Assembly: GCA_029939635.1 (NCBI GenBank)
Contig: JAOZSN010000132.1
Coordinates: forward strand, 1 to 8,415
Length of the DNA stretch: 8,415 bases
DNA from: Deltaproteobacteria bacterium
GTDB lineage: Bacteria; Desulfobacterota; Desulfobulbia; Desulfobulbales; SURF-16
Direction: 5' to 3'
The position numbers and the translations under genes are program-made. This document shows, in pieces, positions 1 to 6,934 of this stretch; positions within the stretch are counted from its first letter, which is position 1; each line of letters begins with the position of its first letter. The notes beneath the pieces were generated by a model. The model ran no database searches. It worked only from the letters and a program-made list of their open reading frames with translations, and had not been told where the DNA came from.

Positions 1-1
1 C

Positions 2-1447
2 CAGGTAACCTTGGCTTCCTCCGGGGCTCAGGGGGTTACGGAGCTAGAGAACGTGAGTGGTAAGCCCTACGATCTGGTTATTACTGATTGGCAGATGCCG
101 GATATGGATGGCTTTGAGCTTGCCGAGCATATCCGTACCATGCCCCTGGTTCCTAACCCAAAAATCATCATGATCACCATGTATGACCGGGATGCCTTTA
201 ATCAGGAGCAGCGCCGTAAAAATACTGGCATTGAGGGATATGTCCTCAAACCCATTAGTTCCTCAGAGTTGTTCAATGCTGTTATGGAGCTTTTTGGCCA
301 GCCTGGGGCCATGGTGCCCCGCATTAAACTGGAAACAGACAGCGATGATCTGCTTAATTTGGAGAAGATACGAGGTGCCAGGCTTCTGCTGGTGGAGGAC
401 AATGAGGTCAATCAGCAGGTGGCCTGTCTCATTTTACGAAATGCTGGTTTCCTTGTTGAGGTTGCAGATAATGGTCAGGAGGCTGTTCATCTTCTTAACA
501 AGCAGTGTAAGGAAAAGGAAGATGAATTTTATTTTGCTGCAGTGCTGATGGACATTGAAATGCCGATTATGGACGGCTATGTGGCCACCAAAATCATCCG
601 AGCTAACCCTCATTTTAGCGAACTTCCTATTATTGCCATGACCGCCCATGCCATGAAAGGTGATAGGGAACAATGCTTGAAAAAAGGGATGAATGATTAT
701 CTCAGCAAACCCATAGATGAGCGTCAGTTGTTTACTATTTTGGCCAAATGGATCAAACCTGGTCCGGGAATAGACGCTGCGGTTGTTTCTCCTGAACAGC
801 CCAGTGAAGATGATGTATGGCTAGAAATGCCTGCTGAAATTACGGGTTTTGATCTTACTGTTGGCCTGGAAATAGTTAAAGATAACAGTGCACTGTATAA
901 GCGATTACTCATTATTTTTCTGGGGAAGATTAATGCCGTGACAGGACAATTTAGTATGTCTCCTGCTGGAGAGTATAAAGATGCCTTAATAGATGTCCAT
1001 TCCCTTAAAGGGGCAGCCAGCAACCTGGGAGCCAATGATCTGTGCAGGTCTGCCGGGGCTTTGGAAAGCAGCATTAAAAATGAAGAGGATGAGCAGCGCC
1101 AGCAACTAGTGGCACAGTTTAGTAAAGACCTTGCTGTTGTGCGGGAATCATTAACAAAGCTGAACCTAGAGGAAGACAACACCAGCCAGGAAACAGACGA
1201 GGATAAAGAACTCGACACTGGCCAGTTAAGCGCCATTATTAGTGAGATGCACCAGTTGCTCAAAAAACGAAATTCACGGGTTCGCCACCTGCTGCCGGTC
1301 TTGAAAAAAGAACTCTCCGGCGCACAGTATCGACCGCAACTCAAAGTGCTTGAGCAGGCAATCTATAATCTTGACTCTACCACGGCCTTGGGCCTGCTTT
1401 CTGGCCTGGCTGCAGATCTCGACATTGCACTGGAAGAGGAGACATGA
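2..1447 (+). CDS. Hybrid histidine kinase, C-terminal part (REC-REC-HPt), 5' truncated by window edge
   Basis: This is the C-terminal end of a large phosphorelay protein. The frame is already open at base 2, and the first visible residues (QVTLASSG) are the second beta strand of a receiver, so the TTG at 11 is not the real start. Numbering from position 11, the first receiver has phosphoacceptor D26 (TDWQMPDMDG) and lysine K80 (LKPIS); its acidic pair is upstream of the window. The second receiver is complete, with E129/D130 (LLVEDNEVNQQ), D181 (MDIEMPIMDG) and K233 (LSKPID). An HPt domain follows, with phospho-histidine H330 in HSLKGAASNLGA. The last ~95 residues are a charged helical tail without a recognised motif. 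The layout matches BarA/Bvg-type hybrid kinases, whose kinase core would lie upstream. The stop overlaps the next gene (ATGA), implying translational coupling. The domain calls are secure; the input signal and output are unknown. Confidence 0.93.
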   Translation, partial: QVTLASSGAQGVTELENVSGKPYDLVITDWQMPDMDGFELAEHIRTMPLVPNPKIIMITMYDRDAFNQEQRRKNTGIEGYVLKPISSSELFNAVMELFGQPGAMVPRIKLETDSDDLLNLEKIRGARLLLVEDNEVNQQVACLILRNAGFLVEVADNGQEAVHLLNKQCKEKEDEFYFAAVLMDIEMPIMDGYVATKIIRANPHFSELPIIAMTAHAMKGDREQCLKKGMNDYLSKPIDERQLFTILAKWIKPGPGIDAAVVSPEQPSEDDVWLEMPAEITGFDLTVGLEIVKDNSALYKRLLIIFLGKINAVTGQFSMSPAGEYKDALIDVHSLKGAASNLGANDLCRSAGALESSIKNEEDEQRQQLVAQFSKDLAVVRESLTKLNLEEDNTSQETDEDKELDTGQLSAIISEMHQLLKKRNSRVRHLLPVLKKELSGAQYRPQLKVLEQAIYNLDSTTALGLLSGLAADLDIALEEET

Positions 1448-4047
1448 TGACAGCCAGTTCTACTAAAGCCAAAATACTGGTGGTGGATGATAATCCTGAA
1501 AATATCTGGCCGCTCATTGAGTATCTGGAAGATGAGTTTGATATTTTAACCGCCATCACCGGGCAACAGGCCCTGGATCTGGTTTTATCTGAAGATATAC
1601 CTGATTTGATTTTGCTCGATATAATGATGCCAGGCATGGATGGCTATGAGGTCTGCTCCAGGCTTAAGGCTGCTAAATTAAGCCAGGACATTCCCATAAT
1701 CTTCCTCACCGGCAAAAATGATGAACATGAGGAGACCAAGGGGCTTGAACTAGGGGCCCAGGATTATATCACCAAGCCCTTTAGCCTCAAGGTTGTTAGG
1801 GCCAGGATCAAGGCCATTCTTGATCTCAATCGAGAGCTGAAGCGTCGCCTGCTGCTCAAAAGTAATATGGAGCAGTTCAACAACCAGCTTGAGCAGCAGG
1901 TTGAACAGAAACAACAAGAATTTCTGGAGGCTAAAGCAAGCCTGCAGGCCTATGATGATAAATACCTTGACCTGTTCCATAAACAGCAGGCTCCTCTTAC
2001 CCATGAGCACAAAAGAATTTTAGTGGTTGATGATAACCCGGACAATATCCATATCCTGGTTGACACCCTGGAGGCTGAATACACAGTTAATTATGCCCTT
2101 AACGGTCAGGATGCCTTGGATCTTGCCTTTTCTGCCGACAAGCCTGACTTGATCCTGCTGGATGTCATGATGCCTGATATGGATGGCTATGAGGTCTGCG
2201 CCAGGCTCAAGGCCAATGCTGACACCTGGGAGATTCCCATTATCTTTGTTACGGCCCTGGGTCAGGATGAGGATGAGACCAAGGGCCTGCAATTGGGGGC
2301 GGTGGATTTTGTTACTAAACCGTTCAGGTTATCAGTGATTGAGGCCAGGATTAAAAGCGCCCTGCTCTTAAGAGGTGTCATGGACAAGCGGTTGCAGCTT
2401 ACCTGCAGGCTTGAGGATCTTAATAAAAATCTGGAAAAACGGATCAAGGTTCGGACAATGGAGTTGGTGCAGGCCCATGAAGACCTGCAGAGTAGTGAGA
2501 AAAGATATCGTGCTATCTTTGAAAATGCCCTGGAGGGTATTTTTCAGAGCACACCGGAAGGTCGGTTTTTAACGGCCAGTCCGTCGTTGGCAAAGATCTT
2601 AGGGTACCAGTCAGGCAAAGAACTTATTGCCGCAATTACCGACATTGGTAGCCAGCTTTATCTGCACAAGGAGGATCGAAAAGAGTTTCTTCGCCTTCTC
2701 AGCCAAGACAGCGAGGTGCAAAATTTTGAGGCTCGATTTAAAAGGAAAAATGGCGATATTATCTGGGTATTGATCTTTGCCAAGGAGATTCATGAGCCGG
2801 GTGAGCACGGCATCTATTACCAAGGTTTCCTGGCTGACATAACTGAGCAGAAACGAGCTGATATTGAACACCAAAAAACGGTGCAGGAGAAAGAAGAATT
2901 ATCCTCTCAGCTCAGGCAGGCCCAGAAGATGGAGGCCATCGGCACCCTGGCTGGTGGCATTGCCCATGATTTCAATAATATTCTAACCGCAATCCATGGC
3001 TACTCAGAACTGATCCAACTTATGTTACCAGCTGATAGTGAGGCAAAAAAGAATATTGCCCTGGTCTTGCAGGCCAGTGATCGTGCCAAAGGATTGGCTA
3101 GCCAAATCCTTACCTTCAGCCGTCAGAGCGAGCACGAGACCCAGCCCCTCCAAATCCATTTAGTCGTGGGAGAGGCCCTCAAGCTACTGCGGGCCTCAAT
3201 CCCCACTACTATCAAGATTGTGAAGCATCTTGCCTGTGACGAGGGCACTGTTTTAGCTGATCCCACTCAGATTCATCAGATCATGATGAATCTGGGTACC
3301 AATGCCTTTCAGGCCATGCAGGAAACCGGCGGCATTCTTGAGGTGAAATTGGAGAAGGTAGATATTACCCAAGGGAATGAAAAAATGGTGGCCTTAGGAC
3401 TCTCCCCTGGCCCTTATCTTCTCTTGACCATTAGCGATAACGGCCCTGGCATGGATAAAGCCACCCAGGAACGGATCTTTGAACCATACTTTACTACCAA
3501 GAAAAAAGGTGAAGGAACAGGTCTTGGCCTGGCAGTGGTGCATGGGATTATCGCAAATTATGGTGGCCATATTGGCGTGAAAAGTGAACTGAGCAAAGGA
3601 ACATCATTCCAGATTTACCTTCCTGAAGTTGTGGTGCCTGAGTCGGCCACAGCAGAAGAAAATGTTGACTCTATCTCTGGTGGCAGTGAACGTATTCTTG
3701 TGGTGGATGATGAAAAAACAATAGTGCAAATTTATGAAGAGATGCTGGTTGAATTAGGCTATCAGATCACTGCCACAACAGACAGTGAAGAAGCCTTGCA
3801 GCTATTCAGCTCTCACCCTGAAAACTATGATTTGCTTTTAACCGATCAGACCATGCCCAAGCTAACAGGTGCTGACTTAGCGCGTGAATTTCGCCAGATT
3901 AAAGCGGATATTCCCATCATACTTTGCAGCGGTGGCAGTGACTTGAACAACCTTAAACAGGATAAGTCTATAGGTGTCAAGGTCTACCTTGCCAAGCCAT
4001 TCAGCAGGGCCGAGCTCGCAGAGTCCATCCGTAAGGCTTTGGAATAG
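1444..4047 (+). CDS. Hybrid sensor histidine kinase, REC-REC-PAS-HisKA-HATPase-REC (867 aa)
   Basis: This is a complete, apparently soluble hybrid histidine kinase with no membrane segment. Two N-terminal receivers (about residues 8-125 and 190-306) carry D15/D16, D59, K111 and D196/D197, D240, K292. They are roughly 60% identical by eye and joined by a glutamine-rich coiled coil (about 130-175). A second coiled coil (about 310-350) leads to a PAS domain (about 352-475, ending DITEQKRA). The HisKA phospho-site is H508 in GGIAHDFNN. The ATPase domain has an N box (N616, N620), G1 box DNGPGM (665-670) and G2 box GTGLGL (691-696). The C-terminal receiver has D755/D756, D801 and K851. AGGAG at 1437-1441 lies 2 nt before ATG 1444 but 5 nt before ATG 1447, so translation may begin at the second Met. 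Either start overlaps the upstream stop, indicating an operon with the REC-REC-HPt protein, a natural phosphotransfer partner. All catalytic residues are present. The signal is unknown. Confidence 0.95.
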   Translation: MMTASSTKAKILVVDDNPENIWPLIEYLEDEFDILTAITGQQALDLVLSEDIPDLILLDIMMPGMDGYEVCSRLKAAKLSQDIPIIFLTGKNDEHEETKGLELGAQDYITKPFSLKVVRARIKAILDLNRELKRRLLLKSNMEQFNNQLEQQVEQKQQEFLEAKASLQAYDDKYLDLFHKQQAPLTHEHKRILVVDDNPDNIHILVDTLEAEYTVNYALNGQDALDLAFSADKPDLILLDVMMPDMDGYEVCARLKANADTWEIPIIFVTALGQDEDETKGLQLGAVDFVTKPFRLSVIEARIKSALLLRGVMDKRLQLTCRLEDLNKNLEKRIKVRTMELVQAHEDLQSSEKRYRAIFENALEGIFQSTPEGRFLTASPSLAKILGYQSGKELIAAITDIGSQLYLHKEDRKEFLRLLSQDSEVQNFEARFKRKNGDIIWVLIFAKEIHEPGEHGIYYQGFLADITEQKRADIEHQKTVQEKEELSSQLRQAQKMEAIGTLAGGIAHDFNNILTAIHGYSELIQLMLPADSEAKKNIALVLQASDRAKGLASQILTFSRQSEHETQPLQIHLVVGEALKLLRASIPTTIKIVKHLACDEGTVLADPTQIHQIMMNLGTNAFQAMQETGGILEVKLEKVDITQGNEKMVALGLSPGPYLLLTISDNGPGMDKATQERIFEPYFTTKKKGEGTGLGLAVVHGIIANYGGHIGVKSELSKGTSFQIYLPEVVVPESATAEENVDSISGGSERILVVDDEKTIVQIYEEMLVELGYQITATTDSEEALQLFSSHPENYDLLLTDQTMPKLTGADLAREFRQIKADIPIILCSGGSDLNNLKQDKSIGVKVYLAKPFSRAELAESIRKALE

Positions 4048-4094
4048 GATTGGTGTGGTGCTTGGCCTGTGGAAAGATGCAGCCTGTAGCCTTT

Positions 4095-4166
4095 TTGGAG
4101 GAGGTAACTGCTTCCAGCCAGGCTGAAAAACTTTCTGATGCCATTGCCACTACCTATGTTATCTCT
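4095..4166 (+). pseudogene. 72-bp relic of a TonB-dependent receptor N-terminus
   Basis: The translation of this stretch matches the start of the mature TonB receptor encoded at 4732-4803, with 17 of 24 residues identical (for example EKLSD and YVI shared, and VTAS in the TonB-box region). Many synonymous codons differ, so this is a diverged paralogue fragment rather than a fresh duplication. No signal peptide precedes it and no plug sequence follows. An ORF of 70 codons runs through it (4050-4262), but only these 24 residues look protein-like. The relic begins about 50 bp after the kinase stop. It is best read as the scar of a second receptor gene that was almost wholly deleted. Confidence 0.6.
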
Positions 4167-4205
4167 CTCCATAAAAAAGCTATTTTCTATATAATGACCG
4201 GGCTT

Positions 4206-4271
4206 TCCCAACAAGCGGTTCAGATTGTTGTTCGCTCCGCTCACACAATCTACCCTTATTAGTTGCTGGGA
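4206..4271. repeat. Imperfect hairpin resembling a degenerate integron attC site
   Basis: The two ends can fold on each other through a series of short stems: TCCC/GGGA (4206-4209 with 4268-4271), AAC/GTT (4210-4212 with 4262-4264), AAG/CTT (4213-4215 with 4255-4257), GGT/ACC (4217-4219 with 4252-4254) and AGATTGT/ACAATCT (4222-4228 with 4245-4251). That is about 20 pairs with bulges and a 16-nt loop. A boundary box YCCCAAC, an ACAAGCGGTTCA-like inner box, extrahelical bases and a loop containing TTCGCTCCGCTCA recall attC sites. The right box is imperfect (GTT, then GCT, then GGGA, instead of GTTRRRY) and no integrase is in the window. It may instead be an unrelated structured repeat or a transcript-end hairpin. 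Confidence 0.3.
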
Positions 4272-4363
4272 TACATCCCTTTGTCTAGCTATGCTCTGAG
4301 CCTCTTTTTTTCAAGCGGCGGCTTGTGTAAAAGAAGTAACTAAACCTGGTGTTTTCCCTTAAT

Positions 4364-4388
4364 TAATTATAAAGTTTTTTTATAATTA
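4364..4388. repeat. AT-only palindrome
   Basis: TAATTATAAA (4364-4373) is the exact reverse complement of TTTATAATTA (4379-4388), giving a 10-bp stem with a 5-nt loop (GTTTT). With no G-C pairs it would be a weak RNA hairpin. It may be an insertion scar, a protein-binding site or simply low-complexity intergenic DNA. Confidence 0.5.
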
Positions 4389-4421
4389 TGTGATTACCAC
4401 TAATCTTCAGCCAGATTCAAA

Positions 4422-4447
4422 GTCATTCCCGCCTTCGCGGGAATGAC
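4422..4447. repeat. REP-like palindrome (GTCATTCCCGC type)
   Basis: GTCATTCCCGC (4422-4432) and GCGGGAATGAC (4437-4447) form a perfect 11-bp stem around a CTTC loop. This core is a well-known dispersed intergenic palindrome in many proteobacterial genomes, often of the REP type mobilised by RAYT transposases. Only one copy occurs here and no RAYT gene is visible. No T-run follows on the + strand, so a terminator role is unlikely. Confidence 0.7.
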
Positions 4448-4509
4448 AGGTAGGGCTATCTTATTTGTCATGTAATTCCAGCTTGTTATCGTAGTGCCGT
4501 TTAGGTTGG

Positions 4510-4537
4510 TTGAAGTTCAATGGTAATCAGATATAAT
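4510..4537 (+). promoter_or_regulatory. Candidate sigma-70 promoter of the receptor pseudogene
   Basis: TTGAAG (4510-4515) and a perfect TATAAT (4532-4537) are separated by 16 bp. Transcription would start near 4543, leaving a leader of about 55 nt before the ATG at 4598. No Fur-box-like palindrome or riboswitch could be recognised in the leader. The surrounding DNA is AT-rich, so a chance match is possible. Confidence 0.45.
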
Positions 4538-4597
4538 TAAGTAAGTGATAGTTTTTGTTAACTTTATTACTCCTTGTACCTGTTGAATGGTTATTAC

Positions 4598-5914
4598 ATG
4601 GAAAAGTTGTACTCTTCATTTATTAGTTGTTGTCTGGTCGGTGCCTTGCTGCTTCCTTCTGTTGCAGCATTGGCCAGTGACGATCTTAATGGCATTGATG
4701 TCTCTTTTCCCTGTCTCTGGAAGAGCTGATGAATCTTGAGGTGGTCACCGCCTCCCGTCAGCCTGAAAAATTAAGTGACACTGTGGCCACGGTTTATGTC
4801 ATCACCGCTGCTGACCTCCGAGCCATGGGAGCCCGTACTATCTATGATGCCTTGCTCCACCTGCCTGGGGTAAATTATGTCACCAATGTTCTAGGGGCGA
4901 ACCACCTTTTTTTTACGGGGCGGTGGCGCGGAATTTTCGGCCCAACTGGTGATGATGCTTGATGGTCATATCCTAAACGATGCCGCCAGTGGTAGCGCCA
5001 TGTCGGCATTTGTTGATCGTCTGGCCGTTGAGCATATTGCCCGTATCGAACTGATCCAGGGCCCGGTCTCCAGCCTCTATGGCGCCAATGCCTATCTTGG
5101 TATGATCAACATAATTACCAAGAAGGGTCAGGATGTTGCAGGGGTTAGCGGCAGGGTTAGCACGGAGTATGATCTTTATGTGCAGGCCGACAATGGTAAT
5201 TTTGCTATTAAGGGGCGTTATGTTAAACGGCATGGGGGGTGCTTTTTTGGGTCCCAGTAATGTTTTAGGTGAGGAGACGGCTCTTGGTACAGAGACTGCC
5301 TTCCTTGATCTTAGCTATCTTTTTCAGCCCAATACTAAATCTGCGGCCCGAGGAAATCACCACCTATGAGTTTGGTCTGCAAGGCAGGATCATGGCCAAT
5401 TTTCATCTCTCGGCCACTCTGTTTCGCAATGAGATGAAGGATCTCATTGGTCGTAGTGATAGCCTCCCGCGCATGGCGGATAACACCGATGAGGTTACCA
5501 CTCAGGGTCTGGAGATAGAGGTTCGTTATGAGTTAAGCAGCGGGCTGCGGCTACGGGCCAATTACACCTATGTGGATCTCAGTTATGATCCAGGTTATCC
5601 TCACCCATGTCCCCACGCCACAGTGGTTCAGCAATTCTTGACTACCGATTTAATCGTTATTTTGACTACCATTTAGACTGTTATGCCCAGAGTAAAGGAG
5701 AGCGGACAGCCATTGATGACAGGCAAGCAATGGCTGGATATGTCATTGTTAACACCACCCTGAATACCATGGTGAATCAGGATCTTACCCTGCAAATTTC
5801 CATTTTTAATCTTGCTGATGAGCGCTATACCTATGCGCTCCGGCAAATACCATTAGCGGCGATTATACTGCCCCAGGTCGCAGCTTTATCTTGGGTTTGC
5901 AGTATGATTTGTAA
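4598..5914 (+). pseudogene. TonB-dependent outer-membrane receptor, frameshifted and internally deleted
   Basis: The reading starts with a 26-residue signal peptide (MEKLYSSF...VAALA), then a TonB-box-like LEVVTAS. Next come plug-domain motifs (YVITAADLRAMGARTIYDAL, LRGGGAEFSAQ, MMLDGHILND, RIELIQGPVSSLYGANA, INIITKKG). It ends with barrel strands (NLRPEEITTYEFGLQG, PRHSGSAILDYRF, FNLADERYTY) and a terminal PGRSFILGLQYDL before TAA 5912-5914. To read this, the frame must change near 4705-4708 (T-run, +2 or -1), 4907-4914 (eight T, +1), 5234-5239 (six G, +1), 5337-5339 (A-run, +1), 5599, 5615 (+1 A) and 5840-5841 (C, -1). The reconstructed protein is only about 430 residues, whereas such receptors usually have 600-700. 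Barrel sequence is missing after VSTEYD (~5170) and between LDLSYLF (~5325) and NLRPEE. The substrate cannot be inferred. The final residue is Leu, not the usual Phe. Confidence 0.92.
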
Positions 5915-6017
5915 GATGGTTGTCAGTAATATGAGGAGTTTATGCCCGAATGAGTGCTTTTTAGTTTTTACTTTATCGGTTGTTTTGTGATTATCTCGTT
6001 TTTTAGGGGATTTTTTA

Positions 6018-6050
6018 CAAAAAAATGACCTTTCACAGCACATTTTTTTG
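6018..6050. terminator. Possible bidirectional AT-rich terminator between convergent units
   Basis: CAAAAAAATG (6018-6027) and CATTTTTTTG (6041-6050) form a perfect 10-bp inverted repeat with a 13-nt loop. It lies between the end of the receptor pseudogene (+) and the end of the lipoprotein gene (-), where a shared terminator would be expected. The stem is almost entirely A-T and not followed by a separate T-run outside the stem, so its strength as an intrinsic terminator is doubtful. Confidence 0.35.
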
Positions 6051-6060
6051 ACTGTTAAAA

Positions 6061-6873
6061 TCACAATAATGCCTGAATATTTTTATAGGTATCTTGTGAA
6101 TATATTTCATATTCCTTTTTTTTCAATCCTTCTAAGCTGTTTTTATGCTCATCCATTTTGCGAAGCAGATCTTTTATTTTGTGCTTAGGTAGTGGTGCAA
6201 TTATTTGTTCTACAACTGCCCTCCTGGAAGTTTTAGAACCATTTTTTAAATATATTGTTTCTTCAATATATTTCTTGTCTGATTTTGGATATATATCATG
6301 AATTAGTAAGCCAAACATAGCCAAAGGGATTTTCTTAAGGTGGTTGTTTAATTCTGTTAAGCTACACTCTGAATAGTATTTCTGATATAAAGTGTTAAAT
6401 TCAGTTGTATCTATGGTGTGAATGTCGTTGGTCGTGGTATTAATTGCCAGACATTTAGAATATTTATCTTTTAAGGCCAAGGCCCGTTCAGGTGTAATTG
6501 ATTTGCTTCTGTCCAGTTCACAATTATAATAGATAAAGCCATTTGCCTGGACAATTTTAGCATCCATATATAAGTATGGTATGTTTGGTATTGCCATTAT
6601 ATGGATTAATTTTTTATTTTCTCCATTGTATAAAAACAACCCTGTTTTGTTGTAAATATCCTTTGATTGTCCTCCATCCGGAAATGCTGCTATTCCAGTT
6701 GCTTGCTGGTATGCCCTTTGCGTTGAGACAAAAGCAATTTGAGAGGTATCATCATGGAGAAAAGCAGGCCTAGGGTCAAAGTTTGTGGTCTGTTCTAAAC
6801 TAACGTAATTTGAATGACAGGCGGTTAGGGTAAGCAACAGGGTTGCCATTAAAATTAATGTTTTTTTTCTCAT
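6061..6873 (-). CDS. Predicted lipoprotein of unknown function (270 aa)
   Basis: The N-terminus MRKKTLILMATLLLTLTAC is a lipoprotein signal peptide: positive residues, a hydrophobic core and the lipobox LTAC with Cys19 as lipidation site. The protein would be anchored in the periplasmic leaflet of the inner or outer membrane. The mature part shows no family that I recognise. It has two further cysteine-containing stretches (NCELDRSKS, KYSKCLAI) and a lysine-rich, probably helical C-terminal third (LPKHKIKDLLRKMDEHK to the end). The start is supported by AGGAAG on the minus strand (6877-6882) just upstream of the ATG. The gene is clearly AT-richer than the kinase genes, which may indicate a different origin. 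It diverges from the secreted-protein gene at 6935 across only 61 bp, so the two may share a regulatory region. No function is proposed. Confidence 0.85.
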   Translation of the reverse strand: MRKKTLILMATLLLTLTACHSNYVSLEQTTNFDPRPAFLHDDTSQIAFVSTQRAYQQATGIAAFPDGGQSKDIYNKTGLFLYNGENKKLIHIMAIPNIPYLYMDAKIVQANGFIYYNCELDRSKSITPERALALKDKYSKCLAINTTTNDIHTIDTTEFNTLYQKYYSECSLTELNNHLKKIPLAMFGLLIHDIYPKSDKKYIEETIYLKNGSKTSRRAVVEQIIAPLPKHKIKDLLRKMDEHKNSLEGLKKKEYEIYSQDTYKNIQALL

Positions 6874-6934
6874 TTGCTTCCTGCTATTATCTGATTTTTA
6901 ACTGAAGGATTTTGCCCCTAATTTTTAGTCATGG

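Larger units (their letters stand above)
4167..4597. other. Gene-free repeat region between receptor relic and receptor pseudogene
   Basis: No plausible gene is visible in these 431 bp. The region contains an attC-like imperfect hairpin (4206-4271), a short CAAGC/GCTTG hairpin (4312-4325), an AT-only palindrome (4364-4388), a REP-like palindrome (4422-4447) and a candidate promoter (4510-4537) for the pseudogene at 4598. The remainder is AT-rich and without recognisable coding signal. No strong intrinsic terminator for the kinase operon was seen. Confidence 0.6.

Noticed and set aside
724..1344. 206-codon minus-strand ORF
   Set aside because: It lies fully inside the HPt-coding part of the intact hybrid kinase and its serine/arginine/leucine-rich composition is typical of an antisense shadow.
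4050..4262. 70-codon ORF after the kinase as an independent gene
   Set aside because: Only residues from 4095-4166 resemble a protein (TonB receptor); the rest runs into an imperfect hairpin and there is no convincing ribosome binding site.
4312..4325. CAAGC-GGCG-GCTTG hairpin as kinase operon terminator
   Set aside because: The stem is only 5 bp and the T-run precedes it on the + strand instead of following it.
5269..5676. 135-codon ORF as a separate small protein
   Set aside because: Its sequence is the C-terminal barrel of the TonB receptor; it is a fragment of the pseudogene, not a gene of its own.
5942..5953. GAGGAG followed by ATG, a perfect-looking translation start downstream of the receptor pseudogene
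   Set aside because: The frame closes after three codons (ATG CCC GAA TGA). It may be the scar of a lost downstream gene, but nothing further supports it.
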